Translations under genes and position numbers: made by a program
The notes under the pieces: generated by a model
Database searches by the model: none
Told to the model about the DNA's origin: nothing
The model's input: the letters and a program-made list of their open reading frames with translations, nothing else
Shown: piece by piece, positions 30,123-38,243 of the stretch
Layout of the letters: each line of letters begins with the position of its first letter
How positions within the stretch are numbered: position 1 is the stretch's first letter
Origin: Streptococcus sp. 2342
GTDB lineage: Bacteria; Bacillota; Bacilli; Lactobacillales; Streptococcaceae
DNA: 64,000 bases
Assembly (NCBI RefSeq): GCF_013276795.1
Contig: NZ_VMLR01000005.1
Coordinates: forward strand, 1-64,000
Direction: 5' to 3'

Positions 30123-31039
30123 CAAACTACCTCCCACTCACTCCTCAGCAAGCCATATCTCAAATCATCACAGCGATTGCCTTGGGCATCTTTACGGTCT
30201 CGGATGCGAGCTTCGAGGGTAAATCCAAGTTTTTCTGCGACACGTTGACTTTGGACATTATAACCAAAGCAAGACAATTCAATCTTGTGTAGGTTCAATT
30301 CTTTAAAAGCTAGGTTAATCAAGGCACTCGCTGCTTCGGGCACATAGCCTCGACCCCAATAATCGGGGTGCAAGGTATAGCCAATTTCCAGTACATCATC
30401 TTCATGACGATGGTTGAAATCAACAGAGCCGATAACTTTATCAGTCCCTTTGACAACAATTCCATAGCCTGCTGGGAGATTATCCTTTTCATTGCGCTTA
30501 GGAAGGATATGCTCTAGATAATAAATCTCATCTTCCAAGGTCTTGACGGGCGGAAAGCCTGCAGGGTAGGAGACTTCTGGCAAACTGGCGTAGGCATGAA
30601 TATCCTCGGCATCCGCCACTGTACGGACTCGTAAAACAAGACGTTCTGTTTCCAAGCGTTCATCATCCAAAACAAAACCTTTGATGATAAATTCTTTCAA
30701 AGTCTTGGTTGCCCAAATTCTAAATTGAGTAGCCTTACTGGAATTTACTCGATAACCAACTGAAATGATAGCATCCAGATTGTAATATTCAAGTTCATGC
30801 CGGACAGCTCTATTTCCCTCTTGTTGAACCTGTGCAAATTTTGCACAAGTTGACACCTTATCTAACTCACCACTATCATAAATGTTTTTCAAGTGCTTTG
30901 TAATGACACTTCGTTCAACTCCAAAGAGCTCTGCAAGACCTTTTTGAGTCAACCAAAGATTTTCATCTTGTAAAAGGATATCTAGCTGAACATGGCCATT
31001 GGGTGTGGTATACAGGATGAAATTAGAAATTTCATTCAA
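30122..31039 (-). CDS. RhuM N-terminal domain fused to a GNAT acetyltransferase
   Basis: Residues 1-127 are the N-terminal part of a RhuM virulence-type protein (VQLDILLQDENLWLTQKGLAELFGVERSVITKHLKNI; YNLDAIISVGYRVNSSKATQFRIWATKTLKEFIIKGFVLDDERL). Residues 128-305 are a RimJ-like GNAT acetyltransferase nearly identical to the protein at 34066-34623. The join is at DDERL/ETERL, with ERL shared by both parents, typical of a microhomology junction. Start is a TTG at 31039 with a strong GGGGGGAGG SD. The chimera is an open frame and looks expressed; the rest of RhuM is missing. Confidence 0.8.
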   Translation of the reverse strand: MNEISNFILYTTPNGHVQLDILLQDENLWLTQKGLAELFGVERSVITKHLKNIYDSGELDKVSTCAKFAQVQQEGNRAVRHELEYYNLDAIISVGYRVNSSKATQFRIWATKTLKEFIIKGFVLDDERLETERLVLRVRTVADAEDIHAYASLPEVSYPAGFPPVKTLEDEIYYLEHILPKRNEKDNLPAGYGIVVKGTDKVIGSVDFNHRHEDDVLEIGYTLHPDYWGRGYVPEAASALINLAFKELNLHKIELSCFGYNVQSQRVAEKLGFTLEARIRDRKDAQGNRCDDLRYGLLRSEWEVV

Positions 31040-31069
31040 GACAATTCACCTCCCCCCTTCAGTAAACAA

Positions 31070-32311
31070 TTACTTCTCGTTTTTAAACTTTATGCCGTTT
31101 TCCTTCAACTTCTTAACGGTTACGGGACCAATTCCCTTCAAAGCGAGAACTTCTTTTTCAGTCCATTTTTTGAAATCTGAAGATGTACGAATCCCATTTT
31201 CAACAAAGATGTGAACAAGATCCATCCGAATTCCCTTCATTTTTTCCTCATTCATAAAGGAGTGCCAATCGGATACCTCGGATAAACTTCTTATCATACT
31301 GGAATGAGCCGAAAATACTGGTTTACGGCGGAACTTTTCGGCCTCGTTTGTTAAAAATTTCGTTAAAATAATATTTTCTAGTAAATAATCAAACAGAGGA
31401 TACAAACTAGCTTGTAACGATTCAACTGAATTTGGACAATAGCATTCTTGGTCTTCTATATCTATAACCTTGAATTGCCAATCTTCCTCTATAAAGAATT
31501 CAACAGCTTCATCATTGATTTCCACTAATTTTGCAAATAGCTGACTTGCTTCCTCAATTTTTCCTTGAGAAAAAGCAGAGATGATGGCATGAATAAGAAT
31601 GGTATCATCCCGTTTCCCTTTATTTAATTCTTCACGATAGAAACGTTCAACCTTTAGTTCCTGACCAGTAATATGATACAAGGAAAGCATACAGAAGACA
31701 AAATTAGGAGGAAAACGTTCAGGTCGCTTACTCAAATATAGGTCAATCAATTCTATAGCCTTAGAATTGAAGTTCTCCATCATATAATACTCAATCAGAA
31801 ACATCAGAGCAGACAGGATAGGGCGTGCTTCAAAATAATTCCAACTATTGTATCCATTCACTTTCCATTTTTCTAAAACTAGAATTTCAAAATCCAATAC
31901 TTTTTTAAAAGTCGACAAATCAAAATCTTCAACTTCTGATAATAATAAATGAAAATCAGCCGCAAAATAATCTGGATTTATTTTTAAAACTTGCTTTAAC
32001 AATTTATTTCGCTTCTGTGTATTCGGAGTATGCATAGCTTCTCTAAATAAAGCATGATCCTGATTCCAATCAAAAGTCCTATTTTTCAGTTGGTAATTGA
32101 TTAGCTGAACATCTGGATACTCTCCGTGTTCATCAGCATATTGCATCACTGCTGTATGTAGTTCATCGAAATTTTGAATGGTCCGACGTTCTACAAAAGT
32201 TGGATTTTTGGCCATAATTTCTGTCCAGGTAGCCTCTTCTTCAGAAATAACTTTGATATCCAACTTTTGCTGGCGTTTTAATTCTTTTTTTCTATTTTTC
32301 TTTTTAGCCAT
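31070..32311 (-). CDS. hypothetical repeat protein with a C-terminal helix-hairpin-helix tail
   Basis: The 413-residue soluble protein has a basic start (MAKKKNRKKELKRQQ), a long helical middle that reads like tetratricopeptide-type repeats (about 90-330) and a C-terminal HhH module TEKEVLALKGIGPVTVKKLKENGIKFK. The tail is nearly the same as that of the protein at 35472-35867. I recognise no overall family. SD GAGGAG. The HhH suggests nucleic-acid contact; function unknown. Confidence 0.7.
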   Translation of the reverse strand: MAKKKNRKKELKRQQKLDIKVISEEEATWTEIMAKNPTFVERRTIQNFDELHTAVMQYADEHGEYPDVQLINYQLKNRTFDWNQDHALFREAMHTPNTQKRNKLLKQVLKINPDYFAADFHLLLSEVEDFDLSTFKKVLDFEILVLEKWKVNGYNSWNYFEARPILSALMFLIEYYMMENFNSKAIELIDLYLSKRPERFPPNFVFCMLSLYHITGQELKVERFYREELNKGKRDDTILIHAIISAFSQGKIEEASQLFAKLVEINDEAVEFFIEEDWQFKVIDIEDQECYCPNSVESLQASLYPLFDYLLENIILTKFLTNEAEKFRRKPVFSAHSSMIRSLSEVSDWHSFMNEEKMKGIRMDLVHIFVENGIRTSSDFKKWTEKEVLALKGIGPVTVKKLKENGIKFKNEK

Positions 32312-32359
32312 CTATTTTCTCCTCTAATTCATCCTTCAATAGATTCGACTCAACTGACT

Positions 32360-32618
32360 TAGAAATCCTTACAGTCTCAGATACAGGCTTTATTGGAGAA
32401 TTCCAGTTTCTCTGTAGCTTGTTTACTTTGAAGGTTGTACCCCAAGCCTGACCAAGGTAGAGTTTTTCCAGTTACATTTGGTGGTCGGAATCACGAACGA
32501 AAAAGATTGAGACTTTTGAACTCCTTGAGTCTTGAGAACGTCTTCATGAAGTTGTTTTGTTAACGACCAACCTAAACATAGGATGGAGTGTATTTAGGTG
32601 AAAGTTATTTAGACATTA
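32360..32618 (-). pseudogene. degenerate valS 5' / GNAT 3' chimera
   Basis: From about 32618 down to 32440 the minus strand is a decayed copy of the first 50-60 codons of valS (still readable: ATGTCTAAA, CACCTAAATACA, CCACCAAATGTAACTGGAAAA, CTTGGTCAGGCTTGG). From about 32440 to 32360 it switches to the C-terminal part of the GNAT gene (GGTACAACCTTCAAAGTAAAC, then a decayed EKLxF...ACI stretch). Stops and indels make it non-coding. The switch lies in similar GCTTGG/GCTTTGG sequence. Confidence 0.7.
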
Positions 32619-34039
32619 TTTTTTCTCCTTTTATGAATATTTCTTTTATATCTACGATTTATTAATATACTGTGCATATTGTCACGATACACATAATATC
32701 CATTACAGGTGTTTAAATAGAAATATTGTAATAACCAAATTATAATCTTCCCAATAACTAATGATAATATGAAACAAACGAAAATAATTATAGTTGAGGC
32801 AAATAATTCAGACATCCAATCAGCTTCGGGAGTTATAAATTCGACCAATTTCTTCTTAATCTTTAAACCCCAAATAATTTCGGTTAACTTTGGAATAATA
32901 CTCAACATTAATAGAGTAAGAAAACCATATAGTTGAGTTCGATATAGGTGTCTATCCATTTTCTCAGTTCTTATTGGTTTTTTCTTATGTTTTTTTGTAT
33001 CGAATTGAGAATTTATTTCTCCAATTAGACTAGGAATTAAAATTGGCAAAAACCATGTTAAAGCATTTATTAATTCATTTTCAACTTGATTAAATACTGC
33101 TAACAGTAATATACAGATTGAACCAATTAACCATGATGCTATTACTTCTTTGGTATCTTTTGCACCATGTCTAATTAGATTATAAATCATCCACCAGCAT
33201 ATTAAATAAAGTGCAATAAGTGAACTGAACATAAGAATGTCAGTTATTAAATCAGAATGAAAATCAATAACATTAGAAATAAAGTAATAAATATAGATAT
33301 AATACCATAAAAACGAAATAATAAGCATCGTGGCATATACATTCCACAGTGTCTTTCCCTTTACGATATCTATTTTATTAACTTTTTGAAATATCTTGAT
33401 TGATCCTACAGTTTTTATAACAGATAATACAAATGGTATTATTAAAACTATTACAATGCTAAACCAGTAATCCAATTGATTTTCATGTATACTATAATTA
33501 TTTGAAAAATATTTATATAATTTTATTAAGGTTGATTCAACTAGATTTTTATTATAGAGAAAGTATATCAACATTCCACAAAATATTCCATCAAAAGTAT
33601 TTATAAAAGCCAAGGACTCCATACTTTTAGAAAGAAAATCTTTTAACTTATTAAACTGACTTGTATAGTTAAAAACATATATCAGTAGCGATGTAAATTG
33701 GAAAAATATTAAAAATCTAAAATCATTAATAAAAAAAAGAATTAAGGACAAAAGAGAAATAATCCAATAAGAAACAACATATTTTTTATATAAAAATTTT
33801 TTAGCTAGTAATTTAAATGAAAAACTTAACGAGAATAAAAAAATAATTATTTCTAGAATAGACAATGCAGTGCTCTTGCTGAAAATCAAACTTAATAAAA
33901 AGAGGGATAGTGATAAACCTAAAGCGGAGGCAATTGATATCAAAGGTAAATAGGCAAATGTCCTCAAAAGTATTCCCCGAATTTTGGGAAAAATACCCCA
34001 TAATCTATTATTAGGTTTAAAATAACAAATCAACTTCAT
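32609..34039 (-). CDS. large AT-rich multi-spanning membrane protein, unknown
   Basis: The 476-residue protein has about ten or more hydrophobic helices from residue 24 to 430, few charges outside loops and a basic C-terminal tail (RRYKRNIHKRRKNNV). It is clearly more AT-rich than its neighbours. Its 3' end runs into the valS relic. I recognise no family motif. SD is weak (GAGAGA). Probably acquired; transport, immunity or defence roles are all possible and none is supported. Confidence 0.7.
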   Translation of the reverse strand: MKLICYFKPNNRLWGIFPKIRGILLRTFAYLPLISIASALGLSLSLFLLSLIFSKSTALSILEIIIFLFSLSFSFKLLAKKFLYKKYVVSYWIISLLSLILFFINDFRFLIFFQFTSLLIYVFNYTSQFNKLKDFLSKSMESLAFINTFDGIFCGMLIYFLYNKNLVESTLIKLYKYFSNNYSIHENQLDYWFSIVIVLIIPFVLSVIKTVGSIKIFQKVNKIDIVKGKTLWNVYATMLIISFLWYYIYIYYFISNVIDFHSDLITDILMFSSLIALYLICWWMIYNLIRHGAKDTKEVIASWLIGSICILLLAVFNQVENELINALTWFLPILIPSLIGEINSQFDTKKHKKKPIRTEKMDRHLYRTQLYGFLTLLMLSIIPKLTEIIWGLKIKKKLVEFITPEADWMSELFASTIIIFVCFILSLVIGKIIIWLLQYFYLNTCNGYYVYRDNMHSILINRRYKRNIHKRRKNNV

Positions 34040-34065
34040 TTATTCTCTCTCATCTAATGGTTGTT

Positions 34066-34623
34066 TTATGTCCCCCACTCACTACTCAGCAAGCCATATA
34101 TCAGACTGTCACAACGGTTCCCTTGGGCATCTTTGCGGTCTCGGATGCGAGCTTCCAGAGTAAAGACAAGTTTCTCTGCGACTCGTTGACTTTGGGTATT
34201 GTAACCAAAGCAAGAGAGTTCAATCTTGTGAAGACCCAAATCTTTAAAAGCTAAGTCAATCAAGGCTCGCGCTGCTTCTGGCACATAACCACGACCCCAA
34301 TAGTCTGGGTGCAGGGTATAGCCAAGCTCTAGCACATCGTCCCCATGGCGATGGTTGAAATCAACAGAACCAATGACTTTATCGGTTCCTTTGACGACAA
34401 TCCCATAGCCTGCTGGGAGGTTTTCCTTTTGATTGCGTTCGGGAAGGATATGCTCTAGATAGTAAACCTCATCTTCCAAGGTTTTGACTGGAGGAAAGCC
34501 TGCTGGATAGGCGACCTCTGGGAGACTAGCGTAGGTATGGATATCCTCAGCATCTGCCACTGTACGAACTCGTAGGACGAGTCGTTCGGTTTCTAATCGT
34601 TCTGGTAATTCAGTTCTTGCCAT
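34066..34623 (-). CDS. GNAT acetyltransferase, RimJ/RimL-like
   Basis: The 185-residue N-acetyltransferase shows the acetyl-CoA fold: ERLETERLVLRVRTVADAEDI, VIGSVDFNHRHGDDVLELGYTLHPDYWGRGYVPEAARALI (motif A) and VAEKLVFTLEARIRDR. The acceptor is unknown. It overlaps the flavin reductase end by 14 bases. A second copy is fused to RhuM at 30.1-31.0 kb and a third, broken copy lies in the 32.4 kb relic. Confidence 0.85.
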   Translation of the reverse strand: MARTELPERLETERLVLRVRTVADAEDIHTYASLPEVAYPAGFPPVKTLEDEVYYLEHILPERNQKENLPAGYGIVVKGTDKVIGSVDFNHRHGDDVLELGYTLHPDYWGRGYVPEAARALIDLAFKDLGLHKIELSCFGYNTQSQRVAEKLVFTLEARIRDRKDAQGNRCDSLIYGLLSSEWGT

Positions 34624-35188
34624 CCTTCTTCCTCGCTTTCTTGATAAAGCTTCCCATGGGATTGACTCGGCTATCTAGATAACGATAAACACGCTGATGG
34701 CCGTCCCCCATAAAGTAAGTCGGCGCAAAACGGTCATTTTTAAAATGTCCCTTTTCATCCAAGAGTTCAGGATTAGCCAGTCGGTCAAGAATCTTAGCAA
34801 AAATGTGGCAAATACCATCTTCCTCAATAATCCGATCTACCTGACAGTCCAATACGACTGAACAGGCCTCTAAAATCGGTGCCTGAGTCCGTTCAGAAAT
34901 CTCGTAGTCTAGCCCCAGGTGTTTCAATTTCTCCCGATGACTGATAAAACCAGCCTGCTCCATCTCGAGCATGAGATTTTCATCAGGAATATTCACAGTA
35001 AACTTCTGGTAATGCTTGATTTGCTCAGCCGCATTTTCCTCAGCTCCGACACCAATGACTAGCCAATCTCCCAAGCTATAAGAGGAGCTACAGGTCGTAA
35101 TATTGTGTCCAAAATTCTGATCCTGATATCCCAAAATGAAGATAGGAAAGCCATAGTAGAGTTTACTTGTTTTAAAAGATTGCTTCAT
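34610..35188 (-). CDS. flavin reductase-like FMN-binding protein
   Basis: The 192-residue protein has the split-barrel flavin reductase pattern (FPIFILGYQDQNFGHNITTCSSSYSLGDWLVIGVGAEENAAEQIKHYQKFTVNIP; GDGHQRVYRYLD). Electron donor and acceptor are unknown. It is the first gene after a T-box leader, with SD AAAGGAGG. In pneumococcus, as I recall, this gene, the GNAT gene and valS form one operon. Confidence 0.8.
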   Translation of the reverse strand: MKQSFKTSKLYYGFPIFILGYQDQNFGHNITTCSSSYSLGDWLVIGVGAEENAAEQIKHYQKFTVNIPDENLMLEMEQAGFISHREKLKHLGLDYEISERTQAPILEACSVVLDCQVDRIIEEDGICHIFAKILDRLANPELLDEKGHFKNDRFAPTYFMGDGHQRVYRYLDSRVNPMGSFIKKARKKDGKN

Positions 35189-35212
35189 AACAACCTCCTT
35201 TGACTAAGACGC

Positions 35213-35423
35213 AAAAGAAAAGCCCTGCCATCTACATGACAGGGACGAATGTATTTATCCGCGGTACCACCCAATTTCGGGCAGTTGCCCGCAACTCTCG
35301 TCTTTAAAACAAAAAGACACTTTTATTTCAATTTTTCATCCATTAGCAACTAGTTTTGACACATTTGTGGACTTCTCAGCACCGCCACTTTCTGTAAAAT
35401 GTGGGATTCAAAACACCTCTAAT
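35213..35423 (-). ncRNA. T-box leader, candidate valine specifier GUU
   Basis: The T-box sequence GGGTGGTACCGCGG is at 35272-35259 (minus). Stem I base CCATTAG/CTAATGG encloses the leader, with GTTTTG/CAAAAC above it. The 3' side of the internal loop reads TAGTTG, giving GUU (Val) at 35350-35348. A terminator, stem CCCTGTCAT/ATGGCAGGG (35223-35244) plus T-rich run to 35213, completes the switch. The specifier reading is by eye; a valine switch fits the valS operon downstream. Confidence 0.85.
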
Positions 35424-35429
35424 GGCTCT

Positions 35430-35458
35430 ATTGTAGCAAGATTTTGATGGAAATGCAA
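35430..35458 (-). promoter_or_regulatory. promoter of the T-box operon
   Basis: Minus-strand -35 TTGCAT (35458-35453), 17-base spacer, -10 TACAAT (35435-35430). Confidence 0.75.
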
Positions 35459-35471
35459 GGCACAAGAAAGA

Positions 35472-35867
35472 TTACTTGAACTTGATGCCATTTTCCTTCA
35501 ATTTCTTGATGGTAGCTGGGCCGATTCCTTTCAAGGCAAGGAGTTCTTTTTCAGTCCAGTTTTTAAAATCTGACGCAGACTTGATGCCTTCATCATAGAA
35601 AGTCTTAGCACGATCAAGTGGGAGTCCACCCAAGTTTGCTGCAAAATCTTCTACAGAATTGGCTACTTTTTGAGCTTGCTCTTTGGTAGCTTCTACTGCT
35701 TGTTCAACTTTTTTAGAAACAGCCTTACCAGCTTGGCTTGCTGACTGTTCTGCACGTTTTACGACTTTTTTTGTCTCTTCTACAACCTTAGTCACAGTAC
35801 TTGAAAAAGCACCTGCACGACGGAGGCTATTTCGTAATTGTTTTTTACGATTGAGTTTCTTTGACAT
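35472..35867 (-). CDS. small helical protein with C-terminal helix-hairpin-helix module
   Basis: The 131-residue protein has a basic N terminus (MSKKLNRKKQLRNSLRRAG), an Ala/Lys/Val/Glu-rich coiled-coil-like middle, and a C-terminal HhH module TEKELLALKGIGPATIKKLKENGIKFK. Upstream it is separated from the DUF1912 gene by a terminator; downstream it reads toward the T-box promoter with no clear terminator. Function unknown; DNA binding is suggested by the HhH. Confidence 0.75.
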   Translation of the reverse strand: MSKKLNRKKQLRNSLRRAGAFSSTVTKVVEETKKVVKRAEQSASQAGKAVSKKVEQAVEATKEQAQKVANSVEDFAANLGGLPLDRAKTFYDEGIKSASDFKNWTEKELLALKGIGPATIKKLKENGIKFK

Positions 35868-35884
35868 GATAAAATCCTTTCAAT

Positions 35885-35911
35885 AAAAAATCCCTGCTCT
35901 GACAAGGATTT
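35885..35911 (-). terminator. terminator of the DUF1912-containing transcript
   Basis: Minus-strand stem AAATCCTTG/CAGGGATTT with loop TCAGAG, then a T run. Confidence 0.8.
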
Positions 35912-35962
35912 AATATAAATATTCTATCAAGATTTTAGTAAAAAATCAAGAATCTATCTCGT

Positions 35963-36217
35963 TTAATAATTTCGCTCACCAAACAATCCATCTGGCAAAT
36001 CATGGAATCCCTTGCCTGCTTTGAAGTTTTCAAACTTACCGAGCAAGAACTGATAAGCATCCAAGCGGCTTTCGTAGCGAATCATGGCATCTTTGGCACG
36101 CTCGTCTTGGTCTTCTTCGTAGACTTTTTGGCTTTCCTTGTGCGCCATGTCGTTGATCATGATTTGGGTATTGACCCAAGCTTCAAATTCCTTCATAAAC
36201 TCTTGTTCGTAACTCAT
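35963..36217 (-). CDS. DUF1912-family small protein
   Basis: Eighty-four-residue acidic helical protein (MSYEQEFMKEFEAWVNTQIMIN), found conserved at this position in streptococci as I recall. Function unknown. It follows the DUF438 gene by nine bases and shares its transcript. Confidence 0.78.
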   Translation of the reverse strand: MSYEQEFMKEFEAWVNTQIMINDMAHKESQKVYEEDQDERAKDAMIRYESRLDAYQFLLGKFENFKAGKGFHDLPDGLFGERNY

Positions 36218-36226
36218 TTTTTCTCC

Positions 36227-37561
36227 TTATTCTAATCCACGAAAATAGTCTGTGTCAATCTCACGGTAGGGTTGAATATCCTGAACGTATTCCAGCACAC
36301 CTTGGAATTCTCCCTCTTCATCGTGCACTGCTGCGTAGGTGATGTGGACAAATTTGCATCGTGACTCAGACTTGAACCACATTTCATACTTGTCTTTGCT
36401 TCCCTCACGAAGACCCTTCATGATAGTCTTGACCTTGTCCAAATACTTAGGCGGATGGCAGAGTTCGACATTGCGCCCAACTTGGGACGGGGTCCGTTTG
36501 AAAATCATCTCATCAGCTGGCGTATTGTCATTGTAATACTGGAAAATATCGTCTTTATTGACAAAGGTAATTTCCATGGGGAGGTGATTGAGGATGAGGT
36601 TGGCCTGCTCGACCGAGAGATAGCCATTGCCAAAAGCCTGTTGACTATGGCGGTCCAGCACTGCTTCCTTTTCCTTAGGGGTAAAGGTAATGGTCAACTG
36701 CCCTTCTGGCGTATCGATAACTTGTTGAACTTGACCCTCTGCCGTATCTAGCTGTACAGGCTCCTCTTCACTCTTTTCCTCAACAAAAATCTGGCGTTCT
36801 GGCACCCATTTCTCAGACGGACGGATAATAGCATAGCCATAGGCGTCGCTCTCCTCTGCAATCTGAAGCCAATCATCCTGAGTAAAGGATTCAAGGAGAA
36901 TCATAAGAAGGATGGACTCTTCCTTGAAAATCATACTTTCAAACTCTGTCGCAAAGGCTTCAAAATCTTCCTTTACGGTGCTAATCGGCACTTCTGGTAG
37001 TGACTTGGCTGTCGCTAAAGCTGTTTGAAAGAGTTCCCTAATCTGGTCATCCACTCCCCACATAACTTTAGGAGGTGAATCGTGACCATAGCGCTCCATG
37101 ATGGGGAAAAAGAGCTCTTCCTTGCGCTGGTAGTGGATGTCAAATTGACCTACAAGTCCCATCTGACGCACCAAGCCCTTGCGCATCTCCGCCAGCATTT
37201 CCTCGTCTTCCATAGATTCATAAGTATCTAACAATCTACGAATGCGAATCAAGGCCGCACGGAGGGCCAGATTTTCTTCCTTAAATACCCGAACTGGGTG
37301 ACCTGGATGCTCGGTATCCTCTACTTCGACACCTTTAATAGCATTTTTAAAAAGATTAGCATGGACATCACAGAGTTCCATGACATCTTCAAATGTGACG
37401 CCCGAGTCCGAGTTCATCAGCTCGTGCTCCATGAGGGAAATCTCTATGGCTGAGACACCCGCAAAGGTCGCATCAAAACGCTCCTGAACCGACTCAGGAG
37501 AGACACCATTGTGCAATTCTAACAAAATATCCCGCAGGACATGAATCCGTTCATCTGCCAT
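36227..37561 (-). CDS. DUF438 hemerythrin-PAS protein
   Basis: The 444 residues show an N-terminal DUF438 region, a hemerythrin HHE-type middle (HPGHPVRVFKEENLALRAALIRI, FDIHYQRKEELFFPIMERYGHDSPPKVMWGVDDQIR) with metal-ligand His and Glu, and a C-terminal PAS domain (NDNTPADEMIFKRTPSQVGRNVELCHPP). The set suggests sensing of oxygen, NO or redox at an iron site. It overlaps the DUF1858 stop by one base; the two genes usually go together. Confidence 0.88.
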   Translation of the reverse strand: MADERIHVLRDILLELHNGVSPESVQERFDATFAGVSAIEISLMEHELMNSDSGVTFEDVMELCDVHANLFKNAIKGVEVEDTEHPGHPVRVFKEENLALRAALIRIRRLLDTYESMEDEEMLAEMRKGLVRQMGLVGQFDIHYQRKEELFFPIMERYGHDSPPKVMWGVDDQIRELFQTALATAKSLPEVPISTVKEDFEAFATEFESMIFKEESILLMILLESFTQDDWLQIAEESDAYGYAIIRPSEKWVPERQIFVEEKSEEEPVQLDTAEGQVQQVIDTPEGQLTITFTPKEKEAVLDRHSQQAFGNGYLSVEQANLILNHLPMEITFVNKDDIFQYYNDNTPADEMIFKRTPSQVGRNVELCHPPKYLDKVKTIMKGLREGSKDKYEMWFKSESRCKFVHITYAAVHDEEGEFQGVLEYVQDIQPYREIDTDYFRGLE

Positions 37562-37794
37562 TAGTCTAATCCAATCACTTCGTAGCCGTTTGCTTCCAGC
37601 GTGCGGACAATCTGGTCCATAGGAGTTCCTTCCAGCTTAGACCCCTGCTTAAGCGATACTTTGCGACCAACTGTATTGCGCATTAAGGGATTGGCAAGGG
37701 GTTTAAAACCCAGCTCCACTAGAATTTCCAAGACTTCTGGATGCTTGTCCACCACTTCTGCAACGGGAATTGACACATCGATGATATTGTCCAT
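37561..37794 (-). CDS. DUF1858-domain protein
   Basis: The 77-residue protein (MDNIIDVSIPVAEVVDKHPE) matches DUF1858, a small domain often fused to or next to DUF438/hemerythrin proteins. I choose the ATG at 37794 because GGAGG lies just before it and overlaps the upstream in-frame ATG at 37806. First gene of the hemerythrin unit. Confidence 0.85.
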   Translation of the reverse strand: MDNIIDVSIPVAEVVDKHPEVLEILVELGFKPLANPLMRNTVGRKVSLKQGSKLEGTPMDQIVRTLEANGYEVIGLD

Positions 37795-37910
37795 GACGAC
37801 CTCCATTGTATGTTCTAAAATGATTTTACTGCTTATATTATACCATATGGAAAGAGATTAAAAAACTAGCAGTGTAGTTCCTGCTAGTTCTCTGCAACTT
37901 GGATTACCAT

Positions 37911-38063
37911 CTAGATAAGTTTAAAGAGCCAATCCAATATCTTAAATACTATCTTGTAAAACAATAATTGGACTGCAAAAGAGATGATCATCCAAAAGAA
38001 TTTCAAAATCCCAATAATCGGTTTAATAAAAAGAATGGCAAGAATTGCCCAGAAAAATTTCAT
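37911..38063 (-). CDS. small membrane protein, 50 residues
   Basis: Begins MKFFWAILAILFIKPIIGIL and is almost entirely hydrophobic/aromatic, one or two membrane helices. The start overlaps the stop of the next upstream gene (ATGA), so it is likely translated. Last gene of the six-gene membrane cluster. Confidence 0.7.
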   Translation of the reverse strand: MKFFWAILAILFIKPIIGILKFFWMIISFAVQLLFYKIVFKILDWLFKLI

Positions 38064-38242
38064 TCTTTCTCCTCTGGCTTAATGAGCCACCGAGCCGTAT
38101 CCATTAACTTATCTGCAATAAAAAGTTTACCTAGACCGACAACGACATGGTCATCTTTCTTTATCGTTCTCATTACTTTCACACCTTGCACGGTCAAAAA
38201 GTAATTCCCATAAGTTTTAGCTAGAATTTTTATGAGTCCCAT
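38060..38242 (-). CDS. small hypothetical protein, 60 residues
   Basis: Start ATG at 38242 with SD GAAGGAG; ends KLMDTARWLIKPEEKE. Basic/hydrophobic N-terminal part (MGLIKILAKTYGNYFLTVQG). It begins two bases after the EcsC stop and overlaps the next gene by four. The longer frame to 38311 lacks an SD. Function unknown. Confidence 0.7.
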   Translation of the reverse strand: MGLIKILAKTYGNYFLTVQGVKVMRTIKKDDHVVVGLGKLFIADKLMDTARWLIKPEEKE

Positions 38243-38243
38243 A

